DNA from: Macrococcus epidermidis
GTDB taxonomy: Bacteria; Bacillota; Bacilli; Staphylococcales; Staphylococcaceae
Direction of reading: 5' to 3'
DNA: 64,000 bases
Assembly (NCBI RefSeq): GCF_003259695.1
Contig: NZ_PZJH01000004.1
Span: 62,001-126,000 of the forward strand
Numbering within the stretch: position 1 is the stretch's first letter; every line of letters begins with the position of its first letter. This document shows positions 49,527-57,730 of this stretch, piece after piece. Both the position numbers and the translations under genes were made by a program. The notes beneath the pieces were generated by a model. The model saw only the letters and a list, made by a program, of their open reading frames with translations. It was not told the origin of the DNA and searched no databases.

Positions 49527-49565
49527 GTGGGTATTTTCCAACTCGGAAAATACCCACAATTTTTT
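49527..49565. terminator. Strong orphan hairpin/terminator
   Basis: A perfect 13-bp stem (GTGGGTATTTTCC and complement) with loop AACTC, an A-run before it and a T-run after it. It lies upstream of the XRE gene, not after any gene I can identify. Confidence 0.8.
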
Positions 49566-49749
49566 TGTAAATTATATTATAATTGAAAGTTAATGTTTTT
49601 ATCTAATGTTGAAAAATAATGTCTTTTACTAAATTATTATAAGTTTTTCTCGTATATTTTAGTGCAAATTTTCCAAATTAGAAATTTTTAATTTATGTAT
49701 TAATTTCCATATTATGATTAAATCATCATAATACAAAGGAGGTGACTCC

Positions 49750-49992
49750 GTGGATTTTGAGCTTGGTCGCATACATAAGATTTTAGTAACATTAACCGAT
49801 CACCCAGATGCAGACTATTACGGTTACTTTAAAGAAGACGACATCATATTTATCTTACTTGAGATGGGCTTAGTGGAATTCAAGTTCAATGTCTTAATCG
49901 ATGATAACGTGTTCAAGTCTCTACTTAATATTGAAGTAACTAAAAAGGGATTACTCTTTATGACTGCATATAACAATGAGGTGAAATACTAA
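49750..49992 (+). CDS. Hypothetical protein, 80 aa
   Basis: Small soluble protein from GTG 49750 with a very strong ribosome-binding site (AAAGGAGGTGA). The layout of helices and a short beta-wing (EDDIIFILLEMGLVEFKFN...ITVTKKGLLFM-like) is compatible with a winged helix, but I cannot assign a family. Its 3' end and terminator recur in degenerate form at 53618-53715. Confidence 0.65.
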   Translation: MDFELGRIHKILVTLTDHPDADYYGYFKEDDIIFILLEMGLVEFKFNVLIDDNVFKSLLNIEVTKKGLLFMTAYNNEVKY

Positions 49993-50063
49993 TGGTAATG
50001 ACTCACTTTTGTGGGTCATTTTTTAAGGTAACTTTAAGGTTAAAATGGAAAAATTAGAGATAT
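49972..50063 (+). repeat. ~90-bp direct repeat, left copy
   Basis: Matches 53618-53707 with scattered differences. Shared parts: AACAAT-AGGTGA, AATGACT-AC, TTTGTGGGTCATT, AACTTTAAGGTT and AAATGGAAAAATTAGAGAT. It includes the end of the 80-aa gene, its terminator and a TTTAAG promoter. Confidence 0.8.
49997..50024 (+). terminator. Terminator of the 80-aa gene
   Basis: AATGACTCAC/GTGGGTCATT stem with a TTTT loop and trailing T-run, five bases after the stop. Confidence 0.8.
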
Positions 50064-50066
50064 ATT
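50022..50066 (+). promoter_or_regulatory. TTTAAG direct-repeat promoter, copy 3
   Basis: TTTAAG (50022-50027), GTAAC, TTTAAG (50033-50038), 22 bases to TATATT (50061-50066). Downstream lies only a 16-codon reading frame (50080-50130, GAAGGG ahead of ATG) whose start MYIKTKN resembles MYSKLKN of the gene at 53801, possibly a truncated relative. The rest of 50131-50624 is AT-rich with no supported gene. Confidence 0.55.
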
Positions 50067-50624
50067 ATGAAGGGATTTTATGTATATAAAAACTAAGAAT
50101 CACAAAATTGATATTGATCTTGAATATTAAAGAATAGTTGAATTGAAGAAAGTTTAACTATTGAATTCTATATATAATACATTCTTTACTTTCATATTCT
50201 AACAACTTAAAAGGGAAAGTAACAAGACTCTAAAATTAGTTAGATATTTTATAAATATCATAGTAATTTATTATATGAAATAAGTACCTCAACATCAGTG
50301 TTAACATAGCGACACAAAAAATTAAATTAACATTTTGATAATCCTTTTATCAAATTTGAAATAAATTTGTTTATATTCATTTGATTTCTTGTTAATTCTA
50401 AGAATTTTAATCTATCAAAAAAATTACATATTAATTAATAATATAGTGGAGAAAATTTAGTTTATTGAATAATATAAATTCATTAATTTTCAAAATTATT
50501 ATAAAAATCATAAATAAAAAGAAAGGTTACATGGGTTCATTGATATTTATTTGATTCATATTAATTGTGAAATAAATATAATTTCAGTATATAATCTATA
50601 TAAAAAGAATAAGAAGGTGAATAA

Positions 50625-53312
50625 ATGAGTTATGGATCATATTGGAGAAAATGGGATTTACATATACATACTCCATTTACAAAATTAAATAATCAGTTTA
50701 GATTGTGTGGAAATGAAAATGAAGTAAAGGATTATTGGTTAGAATACTGTAAATTACTGAATGAATATGAAGCAAAAGTATTAGGCATCACTGATTATTT
50801 CTCAGTAGAAAATTATTTAAATTTAAAAATAAATAGAGACGAATACGGATTGAAGAAAGATATAGTCTTGTTTCCAAACATTGAACTAAGAGTATCTGAT
50901 TTAACATCCCGTGCTGCTCATAAAAATGAATATCAAAATTCAGATTCGTCTAAGTCTAAAAAACGAAATAATTCGAAAGTAAATATCCATTTAATATTTA
51001 ATAATGAAGTTAAGGATGATGATTTAATTAATTTTCTGAGAAACATACAAGTTGAAGATGTTGATGGAAAGAAGATAAATTATATTGATAATCAAGATAT
51101 AATTTTTCAAAATGGTAATATCGAATATTTACCAACTTCAAAAGATATTATTAATTCTCTAGAAGCAACATTTGGCAAACAATATAGAGATAATGTTCTA
51201 ATTATGGTTCCAAATAGTGATGATGGAATTTCACCAAATACAGGCCACGGAATAAAAAATAATGATAATTTTGTAAAAAATTATGTTGATATAATTAATA
51301 CATCAAATCAAAGCTGTATATCTTTTTATAGTGGACAATCAAAAAGAGATTTGGGGAAATTGTTTCCATGTATTTCTGGATCTGATGCTCATAGTTATAA
51401 AGAAATAAAAGAGTATGATAAAGAAAAATCAACTTTTATTAAGTCAGATTTAACATTTAAAGGTTTAAAATCTATATTAATAGAACCCTTAAGTAGAGTA
51501 CATATAGGTGAAAAACACCCTGATATTAAGCTTGAAAGTAAAGTTATCGATACCATAGAACTCAATCATGAATATTTTGGTGGACAAAAATTAAAATTTA
51601 ATCCTTATTTAAATACAATTATCGGTGGTAGATCTAGTGGTAAATCATTATTGCTATCAATTCTAGCTAAAAAGTCTAATGATTCTATAACAGTAAAAAA
51701 AAATAATGTTGACTATAATAATTTAGTACATGAAATATCAAATAAAACTATCATAAAATCAAAAGATGGTAATGAGATTAATAACAATTTTAATATTGAA
51801 TTTATTTATCAAGATGGATTACAAGAAATTGCGTTTGATAATGAGAAACGAAATATATTTATAAAAGAAATAATTGGTGACAATCAAGAAATTAGAACAT
51901 TTGAAAATTTCAAAAAAGAAATAAGAACTACTATACAAAATTTAAATTTATGCCTTGAAAAATTACTTAATGAAAATGAGGAGATTAATAATAAATTAAT
52001 TAATTTTCAAAATATTCATACTATTAAACAAAATATTAAAAGTTATGAAAGTAAACTAAGTGAATTTCAATCTTCTCTAAGTAATGAAGAGCTTCAAGTA
52101 GCAAATTCTATTTCAAAGAAAACAAATAAAATAGAACAATATATTACTTATCAACAAAACAAAATAGAACTTTTACATGATTTAAAAAAACAAAATATAT
52201 TAAATTTTGAGGAAACATCAGGAAATTTATTTAATGGATTACATAAGGTCATTATGAATGAAATGAAGAATGCAGAGAACAGAATAAATAGTTACATTGA
52301 GAGTCGTGTGCAACGTAAAATTGACTTAATAGATAAATATAATGTTCACCTAACAAAATTGAAAAAAAACAAACTTTATGTAACATATAAAAAAGAACAA
52401 TCAAATAATCCCGAAAAAGAAAAAATTAATAATTTATTAAACAGAGAAAAATTTAATTTGAAAGCTAGACAAAATTATGACATGGCATTAAGTACAAATT
52501 TATCTAGTATTAATAATACTATAAATCAAATTATTGAATGTTTAAAAAAGTGTGATACCGAGATCAATAAAGAATTATTTGTTAAAGATGAAGTTAAAAT
52601 AAAACTTGATGTTAAATTTAATATTAATGAGGTTTCTAATATTTTTAGAAATCATTTTTCTATAGGACAATCTAAGTATAAAGAATTGGCATATGGCCAA
52701 TTCAAAGAAATTTCACTATGGGAAAATAGAGACTATGAAATTAATACAATAACTATTATCAATGATTTTATTTCAACTATTGAAAATATATTGAATAGTT
52801 CTCTCACTAAGGAAGGTATTTTTAAAAAGAATAAAAATATTTCTACTTTTTTAAATGATATTTCACTATTGATATTTTTAACCATGGACTTCATTATTAC
52901 ATATAAAAATTATGAGTTTAATAAAATGTCAGAAGGAAAAAAATCATTTATTCTATTAGTATTAATTTTATCTCAAACAGACGAAGATACCCCTTTATTA
53001 ATTGATCAACCTGAAGATAACCTTGATAATAATGCTATTTATAATGATTTGATTACTTATCTTTGTAAACAAAAATTAAAAAGACAGATATTTGTGGTTT
53101 CACACAATGCAAATGTTACTGTAGCAGCTGATTCAGAAAATATTATTATTGCAAATGAGCACGATGAGGAAAATCAGAATCCTAACAATAATAAGTTCTA
53201 TTATACTAACGGTAGTTTAGAAAATGATTTAATAGAAAGGAAAGTTTGTAAAATATTAGAAGGTGGAACAGATGCTTTTGAAAAAAGAAGAAGAAGATAT
53301 ACTTTTCTTTAA
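50625..53312 (+). CDS. TrlF-like PHP-domain + SMC/ABC-type ATPase
   Basis: 895-aa protein. The N-terminal PHP phosphoesterase domain (about 1-300) has metal-ligand motifs DLHIHTPF (11-18) and GSDAH (252-256). Then comes a split ABC/SMC ATPase: Walker A GGRSSGKS (334-341), a long coiled coil (about 420-700), signature-like MSEGKKS (768-774), Walker B PLLIDQPEDN (Asp794, Glu797) and H-loop VVSHN (His827). It resembles TrlF-type AAA-like ATPases, a family often found in defence islands. Very AT-rich, unlike the core genes. AGAAGGTGA precedes the ATG. No partner gene is visible. Confidence 0.82.
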   Translation: MSYGSYWRKWDLHIHTPFTKLNNQFRLCGNENEVKDYWLEYCKLLNEYEAKVLGITDYFSVENYLNLKINRDEYGLKKDIVLFPNIELRVSDLTSRAAHKNEYQNSDSSKSKKRNNSKVNIHLIFNNEVKDDDLINFLRNIQVEDVDGKKINYIDNQDIIFQNGNIEYLPTSKDIINSLEATFGKQYRDNVLIMVPNSDDGISPNTGHGIKNNDNFVKNYVDIINTSNQSCISFYSGQSKRDLGKLFPCISGSDAHSYKEIKEYDKEKSTFIKSDLTFKGLKSILIEPLSRVHIGEKHPDIKLESKVIDTIELNHEYFGGQKLKFNPYLNTIIGGRSSGKSLLLSILAKKSNDSITVKKNNVDYNNLVHEISNKTIIKSKDGNEINNNFNIEFIYQDGLQEIAFDNEKRNIFIKEIIGDNQEIRTFENFKKEIRTTIQNLNLCLEKLLNENEEINNKLINFQNIHTIKQNIKSYESKLSEFQSSLSNEELQVANSISKKTNKIEQYITYQQNKIELLHDLKKQNILNFEETSGNLFNGLHKVIMNEMKNAENRINSYIESRVQRKIDLIDKYNVHLTKLKKNKLYVTYKKEQSNNPEKEKINNLLNREKFNLKARQNYDMALSTNLSSINNTINQIIECLKKCDTEINKELFVKDEVKIKLDVKFNINEVSNIFRNHFSIGQSKYKELAYGQFKEISLWENRDYEINTITIINDFISTIENILNSSLTKEGIFKKNKNISTFLNDISLLIFLTMDFIITYKNYEFNKMSEGKKSFILLVLILSQTDEDTPLLIDQPEDNLDNNAIYNDLITYLCKQKLKRQIFVVSHNANVTVAADSENIIIANEHDEENQNPNNNKFYYTNGSLENDLIERKVCKILEGGTDAFEKRRRRYTFL

Positions 53313-53617
53313 ATATGAACTGCAGAACAAAAGTTAAACATTATATCTATCTATTTGTAGTCACTACAAAATAATATTAAATGTGATTGTTCTTATAATT
53401 CTTAAGGTGATTTTAACGTATCAAAGAAAAATAATATTAGTACGAAAATGCACAGAGCGGAAATATATTGAGTATAAAATTTAGAAGGATTTAAAGTGCT
53501 TTACTCTTGCTTTCGATTTAGGGGTTAATAATTACTTGTAAGTATGTGAAACCTGAAAAATTTATATTTAAAATATTCTTTGGTTACACACTCGAAGAAC
53601 TAAAAGTTAATGTTTTT
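53313..53617. other. AT-rich gap after the ATPase gene
   Basis: No reading frame with a credible start. A weak CTTAAG-N5-TTTAAC at 53401-53417 lacks a -10 box at the usual distance. No clear terminator hairpin for the ATPase gene was found. Confidence 0.6.
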
Positions 53618-53707
53618 AACAATCAGGTGATATATTGATTATAATGACTTACATTTGTGGGTCATTTGTTTAAGTTAACTTTAAGGTTGAAATGGAAAAA
53701 TTAGAGA
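53618..53707 (+). repeat. ~90-bp direct repeat, right copy
   Basis: Degenerate copy of 49972-50063 in the same orientation, on the other side of the ATPase gene. It keeps the terminator hairpin (AATGACTTAC/GTGGGTCATT) and the TTTAAG promoter, but the coding remnant ahead of it is no longer open. Confidence 0.8.
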
Positions 53708-53713
53708 TAAAAT
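53669..53713 (+). promoter_or_regulatory. TTTAAG direct-repeat promoter, copy 4
   Basis: TTTAAG (53669-53674), TTAAC, TTTAAG (53680-53685), 22 bases to TAAAAT (53708-53713). About 90 bases ahead of the 77-aa gene. Confidence 0.55.
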
Positions 53714-53800
53714 GAGGTTAATATAGCCTAACATTTTTCGGAGATTTAGTGAACGTATGGATATTAAGGATGAGTCGATTTATAAAAGTGGGTGGTCATT

Positions 53801-54034
53801 ATGTATTCAAAACTAAAAAATGTAAGATTTATGCTTAATTATTTTGGTGTCTATGCACCTATAATGTTATTAATATTAACTTTTTCTCCTTTAACAGAAT
53901 CTTATTCTGTAGTGATGTTACTCGTAATTATCATTATTATGATGCTGGTTAGTAGCATTTATAGTTTCGTAGTTGTTCGAAAGATTACAGACAAGCTAGA
54001 AAAAGAAAAAGAGAGTAATGATCATAATTTGTAA
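53801..54034 (+). CDS. Small membrane protein, 77 aa
   Basis: Two hydrophobic helices (about residues 14-31 and 36-58) and a charged C-terminal helix (RKITDKLEKEKESN). Unknown family. The frame is open from GTG 53792, but ATG 53801 has GGGTGG at proper spacing. It has the TTTAAG promoter upstream and a strong terminator downstream. Confidence 0.65.
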   Translation: MYSKLKNVRFMLNYFGVYAPIMLLILTFSPLTESYSVVMLLVIIIIMMLVSSIYSFVVVRKITDKLEKEKESNDHNL

Positions 54035-54039
54035 CTACT

Positions 54040-54075
54040 GAAAAAAGTGCCTATCGCTTGATAGGCACTTTTATT
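54040..54075. terminator. Bidirectional terminator
   Basis: AAAGTGCCTATC pairs with GATAGGCACTTT around GCTT, with A- and T-runs outside. It ends both the 77-aa gene and the convergent SAM-riboswitch gene. Confidence 0.9.
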
Positions 54076-54310
54076 AAAACTGTGGTTCTACGGTCACTTT
54101 GTAGCCATTAATAACAAACTCAACTTTACGGTTCTCTTTGACAATAGTTGGTTCTTCCGGCCCCTGTGTATTAAGCTCAGCATCTAGTGCATTTAATTCA
54201 CTTTTAAGCTGAGAAATCTTTCCCATTCTAGCCATGCTAGATGACCAACTGTTTGGTTTCTTCATTTGTGCCTCTACTAATTCTGCTAATACGTCTGCTC
54301 TTGTTCTCAT
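54074..54310 (-). CDS. Unknown 78-aa protein under a SAM riboswitch
   Basis: Small polar protein: an N-terminal helix (TRADVLAELVEAQMKK), a second amphipathic helix with coiled-coil character (GKISQLKSELNALDAELN), a short acidic linker and a predicted beta hairpin at the end (KVEFVINGYKVTVEPQF). No membrane segment, cysteine or enzyme motif. I do not recognise it. AAGGAG is six bases from ATG 54310. It is the only gene between a SAM-I riboswitch and a terminator, so it is a single-gene SAM-responsive unit. Confidence 0.7.
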   Translation of the reverse strand: MRTRADVLAELVEAQMKKPNSWSSSMARMGKISQLKSELNALDAELNTQGPEEPTIVKENRKVEFVINGYKVTVEPQF

Positions 54311-54340
54311 TATATACACTCCTTAAATCGTTTTTACAAT

Positions 54341-54500
54341 AAAAATAAGCTCATCTTAAAGAAAGAAGAGCTTAAGTAAGAACTTCTTATCTTTCAAGAT
54401 ATCATCTTGTTGGAATTAGCACAGTGCATAAGCCTGTTGCTGAGGTTTCATAGGGCCAAGTCCCTCCACCTACTCTGAATAAGATACGAGCTATTTTTTT
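54341..54500 (-). promoter_or_regulatory. SAM-I (S-box) riboswitch with terminator, minus strand
   Basis: Read on the minus strand, all S-box landmarks appear in order: TCTTATTCAGAGTAGGTGGA, GGGACTTGGCCC, TGAAACCTCAGCAAC, TGTGCTAATTCC and the closing AAAGATAAGA (aptamer about 54384-54492). A terminator stem TAAGCTC/GAGCTTA followed by TTTTT (54374 down to 54341) is the expression platform. A TATAAT -10 lies a few bases ahead of the aptamer. Confidence 0.93.
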
Positions 54501-54574
54501 GTAAGTTAATTATAACATACTTTTTTTATTCAGAGCCCTTCGAAATCATTTTGTAATATTTTTTGAGCCATATT

Positions 54575-54620
54575 TTTAAGGTAAGTTTAAGGTAAAGTAC
54601 ATGGATTGAGATAGTATAAT
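54575..54620 (+). promoter_or_regulatory. TTTAAG direct-repeat promoter, copy 5
   Basis: TTTAAG (54575-54580), GTAAG, TTTAAG (54586-54591), 23 bases to TATAAT (54615-54620). It drives the 64-aa gene. Confidence 0.65.
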
Positions 54621-54646
54621 AAAAAGAAAATGAGGTGATAAAAGTA

Positions 54647-54841
54647 ATGAAATCATGTCATAAACTTTATATTGGTGCGGCGCTCAGTATCATCGCATTT
54701 ATGTTTATTGGATATGCGTTACTATTTGATATTAAACCGGATAGTTTTCATGGACTCATTGCAGGTGTACTTCTAATGATCGGTATGCCAATGTATTTTA
54801 AGAATTTAGCAACTCATCTTGAGAACGGAAGACAGTCGTGA
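54647..54841 (+). CDS. Small membrane protein, 64 aa
   Basis: Two hydrophobic helices (about 8-27 and 34-50) with a short polar loop, an His/Asn-rich tail (LATHLENGRQS). Family unknown. ATG 54647 is chosen because TGAGGTGA lies upstream; the frame is open from GTG 54635. It may be co-transcribed with the 176-aa gene 48 bases downstream. Confidence 0.65.
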   Translation: MKSCHKLYIGAALSIIAFMFIGYALLFDIKPDSFHGLIAGVLLMIGMPMYFKNLATHLENGRQS

Positions 54842-54889
54842 CGATTTGAAAGAATACTATATATTAATACAAAGTAAAGGAGACGAATC

Positions 54890-55420
54890 ATGACATCAAT
54901 TAAAGTTGCTGGTATCGATATTTTAAATCAAATGGTTTCACCTTTTATGTTTGTAGAGAATGATAAACGTGTAAGATTTTATGGATCTAGACTTACGTAC
55001 TTTGGTTATATGAAGTTACTAAAGAAAATCTCAAACAAATATGATTTGCTATACAATGGATTTGATATTAATGCGCAGCATTATAGGTTAGGAAAGATTA
55101 TTGATATCAAAAGGTACAATGAGTATATCGTCTATAATGAAGAATTAAAGAAGGATTTTACGCATGTTAATATTAAAGGATTACCTTTAGAAGATGCAAT
55201 CAATTACGTGAGATATCATAAAAGGAAAGAAAAGATGCCATTTTTTAGTTATCTTTATAATGATAAAACGTTTATTCGATTAAGTCCGTTTTATATTGAT
55301 GTCATTTCAGAGGATACAGCGCTTATTGCGTGGATTAAGCAGGAATATAAATATGATTATGCGCATGACTTTGATGTTGATGAGGTAATGACAGAAGCGG
55401 AGTGGCTGGGGGAGTATTAA
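54890..55420 (+). CDS. Hypothetical protein, 176 aa
   Basis: Soluble, Tyr/Lys/Asp-rich protein without recognised motifs, signal or membrane segment. AAAGGAGACG precedes the ATG, so it is very likely expressed. It ends with an acidic segment (DVDEVMTEAEW). It lies between two small membrane-protein genes. Confidence 0.65.
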   Translation: MTSIKVAGIDILNQMVSPFMFVENDKRVRFYGSRLTYFGYMKLLKKISNKYDLLYNGFDINAQHYRLGKIIDIKRYNEYIVYNEELKKDFTHVNIKGLPLEDAINYVRYHKRKEKMPFFSYLYNDKTFIRLSPFYIDVISEDTALIAWIKQEYKYDYAHDFDVDEVMTEAEWLGEY

Positions 55421-55478
55421 AATATATTTTCATTGAAGAATTTATATTTATAAATCTTAAAATAGAAAGAGTATTAAA

Positions 55479-55724
55479 ATGAACTTTAAAAGACATATAA
55501 CTATATTAAGAATCGTCATGTATAGTCTAGATACGGTTATTGCGCTATCACTAATATATTATTTCGGAAGTAAGATATTTCCTTATGAATTCATCGCTCT
55601 GGGTGACCAATTCTATTATCTCAGTATTATTCTAATCCTTGAAGCCATTATCCTAACTGCAGAGAAAGTCAAAGAAGACTTAGAGGATATGCCTATAGGA
55701 AAATGGAGAAGGTATCGAATATAA
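55479..55724 (+). CDS. Small membrane protein, 81 aa
   Basis: Two membrane helices (about 11-30 and 43-60), then an acidic helix and a basic tail (GKWRRYRI). Similar in layout and tail to the 84-aa protein at 40752, probably a distant paralog. Its last codons lie in a 336-bp duplicated block also found at 57974. Confidence 0.62.
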   Translation: MNFKRHITILRIVMYSLDTVIALSLIYYFGSKIFPYEFIALGDQFYYLSIILILEAIILTAEKVKEDLEDMPIGKWRRYRI

Positions 55725-56031
55725 GTGATACCTCGGTATTAAGGGAATGAAAGTAATATCAAGTACATCACTGGTATATATACTACAATATTAAAAAAAT
55801 TAATTGCGAGTGAAAAATATAATAATTTTTTATATCCAGGATATTTATCCAGCAGATGAAACATATAAAAAATAATTATTAATGAACTTATACCAATTGA
55901 GCAGTACACCCAAATACCTTCCAATTCAATAATACTATTTCCGTAAATATGAAATAACATCAAACCAATATACAATAAGTAATTTAGAATATTGAGTGTT
56001 ATAACTTTCTTCTTCAAGTAAATCACCTCTA
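55696..56031. repeat. 336-bp duplicated block, first copy
   Basis: Matches 57974-58309 at a constant offset of 2,278 with a single base difference that I can find (GTGATACC against ATGATACC). It covers the 3' end of the 81-aa gene and all of the 95-aa minus-strand gene. Confidence 0.95.
55739..56026 (-). CDS. Membrane protein, 95 aa (first of two identical copies)
   Basis: Three predicted helices (about 9-27, 36-55 and 68-90), no family recognised. GAGGTGATTT lies ahead of the ATG. Identical at protein level to the gene at 58017-58304. It faces the gene at 56118 across an AT-rich divergent promoter region. Confidence 0.65.
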   Translation of the reverse strand: MIYLKKKVITLNILNYLLYIGLMLFHIYGNSIIELEGIWVYCSIGISSLIIIFYMFHLLDKYPGYKKLLYFSLAINFFNIVVYIPVMYLILLSFP

Positions 56032-56049
56032 AAAAAATATAACTTATTC

Positions 56050-56092
56050 TAAATTATATACATAATTTAGAATATATGTATATAATTATATA
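56050..56092. promoter_or_regulatory. AT-rich divergent promoter/operator element, copy 1
   Basis: 43 bp sharing 40 positions with 58576-58618. It holds inverted arms TTATATACATA and its near complement around ATTTAGAA, plus TATAAT boxes on both strands, and lies between divergent small membrane-protein genes. Confidence 0.5.
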
Positions 56093-56117
56093 AAAATCAA
56101 AGGAATGTTTATTAAAT

Positions 56118-56321
56118 ATGAAAACAAATAAAGATGTTGTTTACGCTGCTTTAGGAGGATGTTTCGGTGTACTGCTCGTTCAATTTTTTATGAGCTATTT
56201 AACTACAGGTAATGTATGGGAATGGTCAGAGGTATCTCATAATGTTATTCCATTTTTGGTGTTTTTCTTAATAATTTTAATTGTTATTAAAGAATATAAT
56301 GTTAGGAAAATTAATCGATAG
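56118..56321 (+). CDS. Small membrane protein, 67 aa
   Basis: Two membrane helices (about 8-28 and 41-58) and a basic tail. Family unknown. AAAGGAATG is a moderate ribosome-binding site. Terminator at 56386 downstream. Confidence 0.6.
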   Translation: MKTNKDVVYAALGGCFGVLLVQFFMSYLTTGNVWEWSEVSHNVIPFLVFFLIILIVIKEYNVRKINR

Positions 56322-56385
56322 AATAAAAATTTACATAATCAAAGAAATATATATTTTACCTATATAGATAATCAATACTTAAACA

Positions 56386-56428
56386 ACGCATAAAAAGTTT
56401 GTCTAGAACTTTTTATGCGTTTTGTTTT
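56386..56428 (+). terminator. Terminator upstream of the ECF sigma operon
   Basis: 14-bp stem ACGCATAAAAAGTT and complement, followed by a T-run. Confidence 0.88.
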
Positions 56429-56441
56429 TTTGATATATTTT

Positions 56442-56469
56442 TGTAACGAAAGTATTAGAAAAACGAATA
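56442..56469 (+). promoter_or_regulatory. Possible ECF-type promoter of the sigma operon
   Basis: TGTAAC (56442-56447), 16-bp spacer, CGAATA (56464-56469). The AAC-core -35 and CG-containing -10 fit ECF-dependent, autoregulated promoters. Pattern only. Confidence 0.45.
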
Positions 56470-56490
56470 ATATATAGAAGGAGGTTCAGG

Positions 56491-56988
56491 ATGAATGATA
56501 ATCAGATTTATATAGAATATCGTGATTTTATTTATAAGTTCTTGTTAAAGTATATGAATAATGCAGATCTTGCTGAAGAAATAACGCAGGAAACGTTTTA
56601 TCAGGCGATTAAGTCGTTAGATAAATTTGATCCTGATAAGAATACCAAATTCTCATCGTGGTTATGTCAAATAGCGTTAAATCTGGCGAAACAAGCCCTA
56701 CATAAGAATACTAAACAACGAAATTTAGTGGATAGATTATCGAATAATATTAACAGTACTTCAATGAACGTCGAAAAGGATTATCTATTAAAAGAACAAT
56801 TAGGTGAATTGTATTATTTGATTGATCAATTAAAACCACTTGAAAAAGAAATCGTGTTACTAAGAATTGAGAAAGAACTCACATTCAATGAAATAGCGGT
56901 TGTCTTTGGTAAAACTGAAAATTGGGCTAGGGTTACTTATTTTAGAGCAAAACAAAAATTAATCGAGGTGTATCATAATGAATCATAG
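56491..56988 (+). CDS. ECF-type RNA polymerase sigma factor
   Basis: 165-aa sigma-70 family protein. Region 2 (about 10-75; ADLAEEITQETFYQAIKSLDKF, then KFSSWLCQIALNLAKQ) and region 4 (about 105-160; LKPLEKEIVLLRIEKELTFNEIAVVFGKT with its HTH). No region 1 or 3, so ECF-type. GAAGGAGG precedes the ATG. It overlaps the anti-sigma gene by 11 bp. Confidence 0.9.
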   Translation: MNDNQIYIEYRDFIYKFLLKYMNNADLAEEITQETFYQAIKSLDKFDPDKNTKFSSWLCQIALNLAKQALHKNTKQRNLVDRLSNNINSTSMNVEKDYLLKEQLGELYYLIDQLKPLEKEIVLLRIEKELTFNEIAVVFGKTENWARVTYFRAKQKLIEVYHNES

Positions 56989-57634
56989 TTTATTTAAAGA
57001 CTTGTTACCTAACTATATCGATGGTCTGACAAGTGATGAAACAAATGAATTGATGAATGACCATATGAATAAATGTGAAGCTTGCAGAGCGCTATATGAG
57101 CGTTTACAGGAAGAGCAATTGAGTGAAGAAACTGATTATCAACATCAGGAAGCACGAGAATTTGATGCGTTAAAGAAAGTTAAGAAGTCGAATAAAAAGA
57201 AAGTTATTTTGTCTATATTAGGAGCTTTATTATTTTCTACAGTTTTATTTGGTATTTATATTTATTTATATGCCACACAATGGGTTACTGACGCAAATAA
57301 CGTGAATGTACAAAAAGAATTTAAAGCTGACACAGCAAACTTGCATATTACAGCAAAGAATAAACATCATTTTGTGTTACCAAGTCAAGAAATTTATATT
57401 AAATCAAAAAATAAAAGAATTTATCTTGTATATGAAGGACGAAAGGGCTTGAATGATCCTGCTTCATTACATAAAGGTATTGATATTCCTATAACTTTTC
57501 TAAATAAAAATACGATAATCAATTCAGATAATGAAAAAGAAAAAATAGACGAGAAAGATGTTATTGTTTTAAGATTTAAAGATAAAGAGGTTAAATATAA
57601 AATTATGGATTTGTATAAGAACGCTGAAAAATAG
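56978..57634 (+). CDS. Zinc-finger anti-sigma factor
   Basis: 218 aa. An N-terminal ZAS/zf-HC2 domain with His29, Cys33 and Cys36 (HMNKCEAC), a transmembrane helix (about 73-96) and an outside domain of about 120 residues. It should hold the sigma factor at the membrane until an envelope signal arrives. Coupled to the sigma gene by overlap. Confidence 0.87.
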   Translation: MNHSLFKDLLPNYIDGLTSDETNELMNDHMNKCEACRALYERLQEEQLSEETDYQHQEAREFDALKKVKKSNKKKVILSILGALLFSTVLFGIYIYLYATQWVTDANNVNVQKEFKADTANLHITAKNKHHFVLPSQEIYIKSKNKRIYLVYEGRKGLNDPASLHKGIDIPITFLNKNTIINSDNEKEKIDEKDVIVLRFKDKEVKYKIMDLYKNAEK

Positions 57635-57730
57635 ATATATATATAATGATATTATTAATTTTAAATGCTTCTTCTCCCTGATATAATGTGAGATGAAATA
57701 CAATTTGTGATAATTTAGGAGGAAGCCCTT

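Noticed and set aside
53401-53417. Sixth TTTAAG-type direct repeat
   Set aside because: Both half-sites are degenerate (CTTAAG, TTTAAC), no -10 box lies at the required distance and no gene follows.
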